A DNA stretch of 64,000 bases from Bugula neritina. Lineage: Eukaryota; Bryozoa; Gymnolaemata; Cheilostomatida; Bugulidae. Both the position numbers and the translations under genes were made by a program. Within the stretch, counting starts at the first letter, position 1. Every line of letters starts with the position of its first letter. The stretch is from positions 12,958,175-13,022,174 of the forward strand of contig OZ037768.1 in assembly GCA_964035545.1 (NCBI GenBank), given 5' to 3'. Below are positions 33,894 through 44,266 of this stretch, piece after piece. The notes below the pieces were generated by a model, which was given only the letters and a program-made list of their open reading frames with translations, did no database searches and was not told the origin of the DNA.

Positions 33894-34718
33894 TTACACA
33901 CCTCCCACTAAAAGACGGCCGAACTTGTCGACGCAGGCGAGTTCTCGCCCGGACATCATCATCGCAGATTTACTAAAATCGATGTGACATCCGTGCCGTT
34001 TTAGGAATGGCATCCCGAGGATGGCGTCCTCCTTGAGCTGACTGACGATGAACGTCTCTTGGATCGTTTGATCACGGACTCGTCCCGTCAGCTCAATTAT
34101 ACCATAGAAGGGAAGGCACGACCCGTCAGCTAGGGTGCCATACTCCCCCTCGTATGATTCCATCTCGCCCTTGACCCTAGCACTGAGGGTGTCGAAGAGT
34201 TGGCGGCTTAAGAGGTTCGTGGTACAGCCCGAATCAATGAGGAAAGTAACAGCCTTGCCTTCCAGTTTACCGGGTAAGAAATAGCTGTTCCTATGGGGCT
34301 GCACCTGAACTCTCCCTTCAGGCCTTACTCTCGCAGGGAGTACCTCCCTCGCTTTGGGTCGCGAAGGAGGTCTCTTGGGGCGGTGGTAAGTAGGCCTCGG
34401 GGGTGCCGAGGCTAGATTCCCGGCTACCTTTGTGGGCTCCCATCCAGATTCTTGGGCTTGTAGCCCTGTGAACCTGTTGTGAAGGGGCACGGAAAAGGTA
34501 GCGGCGGGGCGGAGCCCCTTGCTGGTCCGTCGTGGCTGTTGCCACGGTTGGTTACCAGTACGCGGTACCCGTCTGGGTGACCTGCGTTTCTTCTTCCCTG
34601 GAGGTTTCATCGTTGGCCCGCAGGAGGTGGGAACATCTGCGGGCCGCGGTAGTTTAACCCCTGATTTAGGAAGGGACAGTATCTGCGGAAATGTCCTTGA
34701 TTTCCGCATTCCCAGCAA
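33894..34718 (-). pseudogene. pol: LTR-3 protease region
   Basis: A 274-residue frame overlapping the end of gag. Retropepsin active site FLIDSGCTTNLL (D-S-G), flap GTLADGSCLPFYGIIELTG, strand ILGMPFLKRHGCHIDFSKS. It ends at a TAA where the LTR-2 frame continues (VGGV then Gln), and about 28 nt further on are missing relative to LTR-2, so the protease and RT frames are separated. Confidence 0.82.
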
Positions 34719-35560
34719 AAACTGACTGTTTCTCCCTGTGGCGGCGCCGGTGGCCGTACGGGCTCAGTGGCAGTACCTACTGGGGTTTGGGGTGTCAGTG
34801 TTGCTATCAGTTTGGCCAGCATGTCTGTCAGTTGAGTGACTTTCGATGCCGTCGCCAGCTGAGACACGGCAGCCGCAGCGGGGGTTTCCTCCCCTTGTCC
34901 CACGGCCGTGTCTGCGCGGTCTACCTCCACTTGACGGGAGCTCCCGCGACTTTTATGCATTTGATTAGCTAGGAGGTAAGCTTCCCCCTCAGTCAGAGCA
35001 CCTTCAACGGTGGTGACTCCCCTAGCTAAAAACTGGTGGTGGAGACCCAAATCGTCGACAGATGCTATGAAAGCGTCGAGGGTATACCTCTCGCGGTTGA
35101 CTGGGGGCAAGTCGCTGTATGCGATCTGTGCCAGCTTCATGACCGCGGCGGCGTGCTCCCGCAGCGGGGTGCGGGGATCACGCCGCAACCTCTGCAATCG
35201 GGCCCTGGCATCTGTAGCAGAGAGGCCGAAGCGGGCCCGCAGAGAAGCAAAGATATTATCAATGTCTACGCCCAGCCCATAAGGCTTGGCTTTGTCCATC
35301 AATGCCATTCTAAGCTTCAGCAGGGCCACCCTAGGGAGCCACTGGGCGACGTCCATTACGTCGCTAAACTCTTGGATAAATTGTTCCACCTCCTCTTCGC
35401 CCGTGAAGGTGGGCGCCTTTAACCGGTAGCGGTCTTCAGTTAGTTCTCGCGGAACCCTTCGCTCTTCTACTACATGGTTAACAGGCATTGTCTCTACAGC
35501 ATTGTCTCTACGCTCACCTTCTACTGCCGGTGGTTGCGTTCCAACATTTTCAGTCTCCAT
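34607..35560 (-). CDS. gag: LTR-3 gag with intact CCHC zinc knuckle
   Basis: An open 317-residue frame starting METENVGTQ shortly after the primer site. It has the capsid-like region (KAPTFTGEEEVEQFIQEF) and a CCHC knuckle CWECGNQGHFRRYC (about residues 282-295). It is the best-preserved gag of the LTR-2/LTR-3 lineage in this window. It overlaps the protease frame by about 110 nt. Confidence 0.9.
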   Translation of the reverse strand: METENVGTQPPAVEGERRDNAVETMPVNHVVEERRVPRELTEDRYRLKAPTFTGEEEVEQFIQEFSDVMDVAQWLPRVALLKLRMALMDKAKPYGLGVDIDNIFASLRARFGLSATDARARLQRLRRDPRTPLREHAAAVMKLAQIAYSDLPPVNRERYTLDAFIASVDDLGLHHQFLARGVTTVEGALTEGEAYLLANQMHKSRGSSRQVEVDRADTAVGQGEETPAAAAVSQLATASKVTQLTDMLAKLIATLTPQTPVGTATEPVRPPAPPQGETVSFCWECGNQGHFRRYCPFLNQGLNYRGPQMFPPPAGQR

Positions 35561-35591
35561 CTTGGATGCACTATCCCACCGCTGCCACCAC

Positions 35592-35898
35592 TGTTATGAT
35601 TTCCAGAATTAGGGTTGATATGCTATCCAGAGAGTCTATTTACTTGCTATAGAACTGCACCAGGATAAGTCGAGTGAATGAGTATATATTTTACACACAA
35701 TAATACATTATAAAAAAGATACAAATACATCTGACAATTTACACATCTAGTCTATTCAGCACTCTAACTTCGACTGAGTTAGCAGCGGGAAACTATAATT
35801 GCTGCTAACTATTAAACACGCTAATTGGCTATCCATTGTTCCGGGTCAATTACGCGACCCTACATGTTGTGCTGCTGGTAGCTCCACGAGCCACCACA
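35592..35898 (-). repeat. LTR-3 5' LTR
   Basis: A 307-bp repeat followed by the target duplication TTAT. The primer site (35573-35590) is one base inside. Confidence 0.95.
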
Positions 35899-37935
35899 TT
35901 ATTACTAACATTATAGTGAGTGTTCCTAGATTCGAGAAAATATGACAATTCCACTTCTAGGTTATGTAGTTCAACAGTAAGCAGAACATTAACATGGCCA
36001 TTTACAATGTAGGTAATTTTTAATCATAAAAAGTAATGAAGCTAACATACATTGATCAAACTGACTCCAAAATGTTCATAATTTTGCTGAGCTATCTCAA
36101 GTTTAGCAGAATAATTCTCACCTTAGCCCTGCTGCCAGGGGAGACACCATATTTCTCCAGCAGAAGTAAGACTATTGCAGCTTGACCATGCTGAGCAGCT
36201 AGGTGCAGAGCTGTATGTCCATCATCATTTTTGAGTTCAGGCTTTGCACCTTTTTTTAGTAACATCCTAGTTACTGCCTGTTGATTGTTTTCAATGCTGA
36301 CATGGAGAGGCGTCAATCCATTCTACAAGCACCAGCATGCACTGTGTCTACATGTAACTCAAAATACTTCAGGAGAAAATTATACATCAGAAGTGAATTT
36401 CAGAAGAACATTTATTACCAGTCCTAATCAACATACACAATTATTTGTTTTTCTCAAGTGGAGGCACTGAATACACTAAATTGTTACCTTAGTCACAGAA
36501 TGGAATAGTTTTGAATGTTTTGGAAATGAACTTATCACATGTTCATTCCCCTCTTTTGCTGCTACATGCAGCAGGGAATAGTTATCTCTAACCTCAGCAT
36601 TCACATCAAATTCATGCTGCAACAGAAGCAGTACACTCTCTACACTACTCACTACTTCAACTCTTGTTGTTACATAATAAACAAACACTATTTGTATAGC
36701 TATACAGGTTCCTTAAAGCAAAGCACCATTTCTGAAATAGTCAAATAGGAACTTCAAGTCTTCTCAATTTAAAACTAAATGTAAAAGTGAAAATCATTGC
36801 AGTGTAGTTCTACAGTTACTCCAAACTCTTTAAGTTTAGAATGTGCTTACTGAAGATGGGTCTTCATTGTCCAGAGAAGAGGGTGTATGTAGTTGACTAC
36901 TACTGATCTCACTGTGATCAATAGATAGTTCCTCACTGTCAACCTCTATTTCAGATTCACTAGCTCGGCAACATACTAAAAGTGACAATACTGTCATGTA
37001 TAAACTCAGATATATTCATTTTACAATCTGATTCAAGGAACACTATGTGACTTGAATACCACTTCAAAATATCAAACACACCATTAGCCGATCTTCTAAT
37101 TTCATGCCTAGATCTTTACTAAATTTACTGTACCCTTTCGCCCAAAACAAAATAGTAGGTCACAAACTAATACTGTGATTTTGGTTCATCTTCATCCAAT
37201 GGGATTATATTCTGAAGATTGATGGGGATTTTACTGTGTGCAAACATTTGAAAGAAAATATTTGAACTTCTGCCAGATTGGCTATAATGATGGCAAGATG
37301 ATATGGTCAATTTTCCAAATAGTGATGCAGGCAGCTTTAATTAGCCAAGCTGAAAAGGATATGACAAACATTCATATGATGCAGTCACTATAAGAGTGTA
37401 CATACATGTAACTCATCAATATATTTATATTGGTACAAAATCAGCTAACCCTAAGTGACAAAGATATAAAATATTGTAGTTAGACAAGTTTGCAAATTAT
37501 TTAGCTTTTCATGTAAAACTTACCCAAATTGGTAATGGAGGCCCGAAAGCTTCTGAATAATTCTAATATCATTTTCGCAGTATAAGCATATTAACACTCA
37601 ACATAATATTAGGACAATAATGTTTTTAATAAAAATGTAGACTAATAATTATGATGTAAACAGTTTTTGTTGTGGGTAGTATTATGATTGTGATGTCATA
37701 CAACAATGGTATCCCAATTTAAATTTAGCAAATATTTAAATTTACTATTACACTAACTTCAATATCTGATTATTAGGACTTATAAGCAGCAATTGCAGGT
37801 TCTCCATATTTTACAAAGTTGTAAATAAATTGTTTTAAAAATAGTTTTTAATATATAAGTTAAGTAGCTGCAGGCCAATTGGCTCTAAGTGAATGCATTT
37901 TGAATAACTTTTTCACTGCAGGTTTTTAAAGTCTA

Positions 37936-37950
37936 ATATATATATATATA

Positions 37951-37986
<36 letters not shown>
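37936..37986. repeat. (AT)n microsatellite upstream of ankyrin copy 2
   Basis: A short TA array with ATATAATAT interruptions. It is followed directly by GTGGCCAAGTTG, so the ~1.17 kb present here in unit 1 (about 4767-5930) is missing. Confidence 0.93.
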
Positions 37987-39240
37987 ACTGTGGCCAAGTT
38001 GAAAATATATGTGGCTCAAGGAAAATTTATTTTAGAGTTTGCTATTATACTGGTTAAGCAATGTAGAGACAAGCAATGGTAGCAATATGAGTAAAATCTA
38101 GGCTTGTTACTTTTGAGTGCAAAAATTTACCAAGCTTTAGCGACATCTTAAAAAAATTAGGTAAAAACAGTTTTTGACTTGCCTCTTCAATATGTATGCT
38201 CCACGAGTGTTGAAACTACAATGGCTGAATAATTATGTCAATACCACTTTTTTATTAAAAAAAAATCACAATTCTAATAAGTCAATAAGTTTTCACAATT
38301 TGACCGGCTTTTTGTACCCCTACGACTGTTGTACTCCCCTTCTCCTATTAAATTTTAATAACCTGTGAGAGAGTTATCTTCTCTCTACTATATTGACTGC
38401 TCTTACGAATCTCAAATAAAATTAAATTCTGTAAACCAAATTCAAACTTATGTCAGACTGCACTGGCTAGTCAAAAAGATACTTTATAATATTTCAGTTG
38501 CCTTTTCAGACTTGCAGGCCATTAATGTACCCCATGTAGTGCGGAGTAACTGTTACTCCTTGCTTTGCTGTTTTTAAATGAAAACCTGAAATATCGCTTT
38601 TCTTCCGTCTTTATATTAATCTTCAAATCTCAGTTCTGACATGAATAAATTTTTCAGTTGTTGGTGCAAGCAGTTAACTGGTCAGATTGGTTGTTGGCAA
38701 ATATTGAGAAACGAGGCTTTTGAAAATATATTAAAATCTTTTTGTTTATTTTTTCCATCTATCTCGGAATTAGTGCCACACTACTGAATCATTGATCAAT
38801 ACAAGATAAAAACATTTCCTAATCAATTTGCTTAAAAATGATGGCTTAACATAAGCTACAACCTCTACACTTCAATTTGAATCATTGAAATAAAACACGT
38901 TTTAACGTGTTAAGTTATGATGAGGATCAGCGTTGAGCAAAATAAAAGGACATAACACCCATTTACCACATAAAATATATCCCAAGATGCATTGGTAGAA
39001 CAGACAGTAAAAGTGCACTACATTAAAACATTATATAACATGCTAAGTAAGAGGTAGAAACAGATAACAGATACTTTCAGTTAGTTACCTAACATCAATA
39101 TTCTAGATTATCATAACACAATGTAAACTAACTATTAAGACAGTACATAAGACAGTACATATAAACAGCAATTGTCAGATTAGTATATACTTATGTAAAC
39201 TAGAGTCTAACTAGAATATTTAATGAACCGCATCAGGGAG
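37987..39240. other. Intergenic stretch, no supported gene
   Basis: AT-rich DNA shared with units 1 and 3. Short ORFs at 38174-38368 and 38365-38577 have no recognisable family and are not well kept in the other units, so I do not call them. Confidence 0.5.
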
Positions 39241-39394
39241 TTACGTCTCCTTTGCTTTAGACATGTCCTCCAGTCTGTACTGGTTTCTGCTGAAAAAATC
39301 CTTGAAACTTGATGCGTATCGATTCTTCACAACAGCCAAAGTTGTCAACAGATTACCAGAACCAAGTTAAAGAAATGCCACTCAAAAATGGTAC
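39241..39394 (-). pseudogene. Orphan terminal exon of a membrane-protein gene, unit 2 copy (frameshifted)
   Basis: Same exon as 63658-63810. Two single-base losses in the hydrophobic segment and a 3-nt gain before DMSKAKET give a net frameshift. Upstream exons are missing because the duplication boundary (39552) is about 160 bp upstream. Confidence 0.6.
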
Positions 39395-39767
39395 CTGAAG
39401 TGTACAATATACACGTATATTACAAATGATCAAATGCTCTGCATTGCATACAACTAGGTTGCAAGATATTTGTCTTTGTTTATCGCATAATAGTCGATAA
39501 ACATCTAATAAGAAATATTAGAGAAAAAGCTCTAGGTTACAATAAGATTGGTGTCTGTCCTGATTGGTGGTTACTAGTGGTGCCACTGCTGTCCATAGCT
39601 ACATGCCGATGTAGTCGAACTCACAATATAATAAACAGTATAGAATGAACCTTTTCGATTAATACCAATAATGATTGCACCACTAAAATCTATCACAGTA
39701 TATAGTTTTACAGTAAGTGATTCCAATAGACAATGGACACCATCTTAGGATAGCTAAGGTTGGCTAT

Positions 39768-40110
39768 TGTTGTGAGTTTTAGCACAATTATCAAGCGTGG
39801 ATTGCCTGCGTATTTAGTTTCAATTTAACTAGCAACTACTAACAGAGCTTGTGTACGATAACCTTTATTTAATTCGATAAACATAATTATAACAGTATGT
39901 CAAAACCACAATACATCAATCAATTATAACACGTCTTACTACTACGAGCCCCTGCTCTCAACACACATGGTTTCTGCTAGCTAACCCGCGAACAGTCACT
40001 TGACCGGAACCTCGCCTTCCGGTCCTTCTGATTGGATAGTAAAACATAGTTATAAGTATTCCCATACAGGAGGGGACGAATCCATTATTATACTACGTAA
40101 TCCCATTACA
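39768..40110 (-). repeat. LTR-4 3' LTR
   Basis: A 343-bp repeat matching LTR-1 7720-8062 almost exactly. Confidence 0.92.
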
Positions 40111-40387
40111 CCGCCCCCACCAGCAGAAAGACCTACTTTCTGATGAAAACAAAAATAGTATAAAAATGCAAAAATAACATAAGTCAAGAAAATCCACAAA
40201 GAGAAAGAAAAGAAATATCAAACGTACGACATATGTGATATACAAGTAAGATAACGAATGGCCAGCGTACAACTGGCCAGCTATAAAGAAAGAGTCTTGG
40301 ATCGTAGGTCATTAGTAGTCGAGCATTTACATGATCACAACAAAGTATCCCGGGAACATGCGGGGTGGAATTGCCAACTGCCAGCTC

Positions 40388-41413
40388 CTATTTTTGCAGG
40401 GACTGGATCCGGTGTCGTGCCTGCCGTGCACGTAGCCTACGCTTTAGGCGTCCTACTGAGCCCTTCAATTCACTAAGACCCATTGTAGTACTGAGTAAGT
40501 CGGGGGCCAACTGGGTGAATTCATCCTGCAGCCGCAGGAGTCTTTCTTCGACGGTTGCTAGTCGGGTAGGCCTGGTTGGGGTTGACGTCGCTTCTTTTGG
40601 AGAGTCTGATGCTTCCATGGGGGTATTGTCTAGCCGCGGTATGATTGCAGCGACCGTTTTCACCATAGGGGACTTCTGACGGGCGGCTGTTAGCAATGTA
40701 TAAAATCCGGAGGATAATGCGGCCCAGGTTAAAGCCTTCTCAACCACTGGTTTGACCGCTTCTAGGTATTGGTCGTAGTTGTCCGCGTCTACTACATAGC
40801 CCTCGCCCGCGAAACAGTCCATCATGTGAGCCAGGACAGGGTATGGGTACACGTCGTGAAATCTACACGGACAGAAACGTAGCAGAAAGTGTGCATTCAC
40901 ATGCAGCCGTAGTCCTTGGTGTGAGGGAAGCTCTTCGTAACACACATGGCAGGTATGTTGTGACCTACTCGGTCCCAAGGCTTCTTCAATTTGCGGCTCC
41001 GTTCGTCGCGACACCCATCTGTGTCTTCGACGCAGCACCGCGGGCAGTCCGTTGTCCGTTTCTGGTCCGTTATCCAAGGAGGAGAGAGAGTGTAGATCCT
41101 GTGACCTGTTGGTCGATCGAGTGTGATCTGCAAGAGTATAACAGTGTAAGAGGGTACACTGAGTACAACCGGCGTATACAGCCTGGTGGGTACTTAACTC
41201 AATTAGACACTCGTGAGACTCAGTTAATGAATAGTTGATGGAAAACACACACTGCTGTAACGGACTGTTCAGTCTTAGAGTCAATGTGAAGTCTCACCAC
41301 TAAAAATTATTACCGAGTCTCCAGCTTACTCTATTATAGTTAAGCTGATTAATACAGTTTAGCCCTCGTACCAAAAACATAACTAACTCACCTCTCAATT
41401 CCTGGCAAGCCAT
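40388..41413 (-). CDS. LTR-4 accessory zinc-finger ORF (ORF3), probably spliced
   Basis: Tiny exon 41413-41392 (ATG, seven codons plus one base, GTGAGT donor) and main exon 41127-40388; the join is in phase and gives about 253 residues. It differs from the LTR-1 protein at only a handful of positions and has no stop. Finger motifs CHVCYEELPSHQGLRLHVNA and CPCRFHDVYPYP are intact. It has stayed open in both duplicates although the element has lost reverse transcriptase. Confidence 0.68.
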
Positions 41414-41442
41414 TGTGAATGAGAGTGGTATGTTTATGATTT

Positions 41443-42449
41443 CTACGTATGTCTACTCAAAGCTGTATTAATGTGATGAAAGAGCGAGTAGCGTGGTTGT
41501 GAAACGTGACTATGACTTATTACCTCCGGCGTATAAATCTTATTTGAATTTCCGCCGAGGCAAAAGTTGATATTTTTGTGGTGCTCACAACTCCCACGCT
41601 CTGCTCTCTTCCCCTCACGACGCCTCGTAGGGCGTTTGACCGCGCCCTGAACGGAACGTGGTAAGTCCTTGCAATACGCGGGGCCTGGCTTAGGACACCG
41701 TTTCCGAGGTGTCGTCACTAACCAAGGCGGTTTACGCACCCGTGGACGGTCACGTCTCACAGGTGGTGCTTCCAGCCAATTTGTGACAAATGGAGCTTTC
41801 CCAGTACCTCCGCATGGAGCCCCTCCCTTGGGGGGTTTTTGCACTTCCAGGTCGGTTCCTGACCTAGGTGGTGGACGGTGTCCCGGGAGTGGCCGGGCAT
41901 AGTACAGGCACGTACTATCGGCTCTTCTCCCGTTAGGGGATTGCCAAACTTATCGACACAGGCGAGGTCCCTGCCGCCCATAATCATCGCAGATTTACCA
42001 AAATCAATGCGACCTCCGTGTCGTTGTAAGAATGGCATCCCAAGGATGGCGTCCTCCTGGAGTTGTCCTACTATGAACCTCTCCTGGATGGTCTGGTCAC
42101 AGACGCTCCCAGGGAGTTCAATGATACCGTAGAAGGGGATGCACGACCCGTCTGCCAGGGTGCCATGATCGCCTTCATACGGTTCCAACTCTGCGGTCCG
42201 TCGTTTGTCAAACCTGTTGCGGGGTGGCATTGAGAACACCGGCGTCGAGCGGCTTGCACAGCCTGCTTGCCATCCTGGTGGCCGTTCCGCGAGGTTTCGG
42301 ACGGGTGTCCGGCGTGGTAGACGCCACTGTGTCCTCTCTTGAGGTTTTAACGGCGGCCCGCCGGATGTGGGAGCATCCGCGGGCTGTCGTAGTTTAACCC
42401 TGGTTGAAGTCGGGGACAGTGTTTCTGGAAGTGTCCTGGTCTTCCGCAC
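41443..42449 (-). pseudogene. LTR-4 protease and post-pol remnants
   Basis: Frames 42449-41757 and 41844-41443. The 246-bp deletion removed the protease active-site region (no DTG remains). The flap-like GTLADGSCIPFYGIIELPG and ILGMPFLQRHG are kept. The 1020-bp deletion then joins this to the Pro/Arg-rich tail, ending with the NINFCLGGN segment. Confidence 0.72.
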
Positions 42450-43276
42450 CCCCAGCAGGAGGGGCGTCCTCTACCAGGCGACTGCACCGGTGGCCCGTCA
42501 AGCTCACGGGTGGTGACTAGCTGGCTTTCCAAGGTGGAGACCAGTTCGGCTAGCATGTCAGTCATTTGTGCGACCTGTGATGCCACCGTCATCTGCGTCA
42601 CCTTGGCCACCACTGGAATTTCCGCGTGAGAAGCGGTAGGAGCAGCAGAGGGCTCCATGTCCACCTGACGAGAAGTCACACGGCTCCGGTGCAGCTGGCT
42701 GGCCAGAAGGTAAGCCTCCCCTTCTGCCAGCGCACCTTCGACCGTGGTGACTCCCCTCGCCAAGCGTTGGTGATGGAGTTCCAAGTCGTTGATGGACTGC
42801 ACGAAGGCATCATAGGCATACCTCTCACGGTTTACTTGCGGCAGATCGCGGAACGCAATCTGCGCCAGTCTCATAATCGTGGTAGCCTGCTCTTGTAGCG
42901 GCGTGTGAGGATCACGCCGTAGTCTTTGAAGACGGGCCCGCGCATCCACAGCGGAGATACCAAAACGGGCCCGCAAGGAAGCAAAGATGCCGTCAATGTC
43001 TGGTCCCACTCCGTATGGCTTGGCTTTGTCTGACAGCGCCATCCTGAGCTTGAGCAATGCTATTCTAGGTGGCCATTGTGCAACCTCCATTACATCTTTG
43101 AATTCCTGAACGAATTGCTCCACTGGCTCTTCACCTGAGAAGGTGGGTACCCTCAGCCGGTACTTCTCTTCGTAACATTCCCTATGTACTCGCACTTCTG
43201 GTTCTATAGGTATAGCAATGTTATCTTCCTCACCTTCATTCCTCTGAAGGGGTAGCTCTGTGCCTCTTTCTGTCAT
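42347..43276 (-). CDS. gag: LTR-4 gag with CCHC zinc knuckle
   Basis: An open 309-residue frame, nearly identical to LTR-1 gag, including CWGCGRPGHFQKHC. Both duplicates remain uninterrupted. Confidence 0.88.
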   Translation of the reverse strand: MTERGTELPLQRNEGEEDNIAIPIEPEVRVHRECYEEKYRLRVPTFSGEEPVEQFVQEFKDVMEVAQWPPRIALLKLRMALSDKAKPYGVGPDIDGIFASLRARFGISAVDARARLQRLRRDPHTPLQEQATTIMRLAQIAFRDLPQVNRERYAYDAFVQSINDLELHHQRLARGVTTVEGALAEGEAYLLASQLHRSRVTSRQVDMEPSAAPTASHAEIPVVAKVTQMTVASQVAQMTDMLAELVSTLESQLVTTRELDGPPVQSPGRGRPSCWGCGRPGHFQKHCPRLQPGLNYDSPRMLPHPAGRR

Positions 43277-43310
43277 CTTGAAATGCGCGAAATCCCACCG
43301 CTGCCACCAC

Positions 43311-43652
43311 TGTTGTGAGTTTTAGCACAATTATTAAGCGTGGATTGCCTGCGTATTTAGTTTCAATTTAACTAGCAACTACTAACAGAGCTTGCGTACG
43401 ATAACCTTTATTTAATTCGATAAACATAATTATAACAGTATGTCAAAACCACAATACATCAATCAATTATAACACGTCTTACTACTACGAGCCCCTGCTC
43501 TCAACACACATGGTTTTGCTAGCTAACCCGCGAACAGTCACTTGACCGGAACCTTGCCTTCCGGTCCTTCTGATTGGATAGTAAAACATAGTTATAAGTA
43601 TTCCCATACAGGAGGGGACGAATCCATTATTATACTACGTAATCCCTTTACA
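43311..43652 (-). repeat. LTR-4 5' LTR
   Basis: A 342-bp repeat followed by CTAT, matching LTR-1 12529-12870. Confidence 0.92.
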
Positions 43653-44266
43653 CTATTTATTGTATCTTTATAAACAGAAATAAAATTATTGTTGTTTGCT
43701 GAAGCACTGCTGAGTAAATTGCCTCACAACATTAATTCACTAGTATTTCTACAAGGTCAAATGTGCTTCCTATATTAATGAAAAACGAAAAATGAGAGAA
43801 GTTGAACTTGGACAACTCAAACGTAGACATGCAAAATTTGTCAATCAATCCAAAGTTTCCAGTCAAAATAATGATTCTAGCAAACCACCCAGTAAATAAA
43901 AATATTATACACCTCAAGGTATATGAGTAGAGTATTTTATTCATTTAGGCTAGATATACAAAAGGATGTTTGTACTAAAAAGAAGACGCTGATAGACATA
44001 AGGGTCAAGTCAATACAATGGAATTTCTTCCCAAACATAAAGCAGAAGTAAGCTTAATTCTTGCATTATCTGTCATAAAATCATCTACAGTCTTTTATTG
44101 TCATCAAAATGTTGCACTCTTCTAAGAGAATAAAGTTGGTGTAGCAGTGAATCTCAGTAAGTAAGATGAAAGTGTTGACTCAACTGCCAGAGCTGGTTGC
44201 ACCCACAAGACTGCCAGGGCTGGTTGCACCCACAAGACTGCCAAAGCTGGTTTATAGTCTACTTTT

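Larger units (their letters stand above)
28451..35898 (-). mobile_element. LTR-3: Ty3/gypsy-type retrotransposon private to unit 2
   Basis: A 7.45-kb minus-strand element with 307-bp LTRs (28451-28757 and 35592-35898) that differ at about six positions by eye. The target duplication is TTAT (28447-28450 and 35899-35902). The uninterrupted target (GCATTATTACTAAC) is preserved in unit 3 near 58447 and, slightly altered, in unit 1 near 2634. The primer site 35573-35590 matches tRNA-Leu; the polypurine complement is 28758-28768. It carries gag, protease, RT, RNase H, integrase and the accessory zinc-finger ORF. pol has several frameshifts. It lies inside an ankyrin intron. Confidence 0.95.
26647..37572 (-). 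pseudogene. Ankyrin-ZU5 gene copy 2, exons 1-7 (LTR-3 in intron 4)
   Basis: Exons 37572-37524 (ATG), 36975-36851, 36616-36488, 36322-36122, 28358-28161, 27673-27581 and 26725-26647. Lengths and phases match copies 1 and 3 except exon 6, which is 93 nt (nine codons shorter than copy 3, in frame). Ankyrin repeat motifs: LTPLHVSI, TALHLAA, TPLHYAV, TPLHIAA, TPMHLC. The 7.4-kb LTR-3 sits between exons 4 and 5 in sense orientation and could terminate or disturb the transcript. With the exon 10 frameshift this copy can make at most a truncated ankyrin-repeat protein. These exons are individually open. Confidence 0.8.
7505..39552. repeat. Tandem segmental duplication, unit 2
   Basis: The sequence starting GTCTGTCCTGATTGG at 7505 recurs at 39553, so one full period is about 32.0 kb. 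Of this, about 7.45 kb is the private LTR-3 insertion (28451-35898 plus its 4-bp duplication). The unit order is LTR-1, plus-strand relic exons, LTR-2, Penelope remnant, ankyrin-ZU5 gene on the minus strand, then the orphan terminal exon. Relative to units 1 and 3 it has lost about 1.17 kb next to the AT array at 37.94-37.99 kb. Confidence 0.9.
39768..43652 (-). mobile_element. LTR-4: further-deleted copy of LTR-1 in unit 3
   Basis: A 3.9-kb element at the same site and with the same CTAT target duplication as LTR-1. LTRs 39768-40110 and 43311-43652; primer site 43292-43309. Compared with LTR-1 it lacks two blocks, matching LTR-1 9821-10840 (1020 bp) and 11162-11407 (246 bp). Each has a 2-base overlap at the junction. 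The deletions remove the integrase remnant and part of the protease; gag and ORF3 remain open. Confidence 0.93.
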
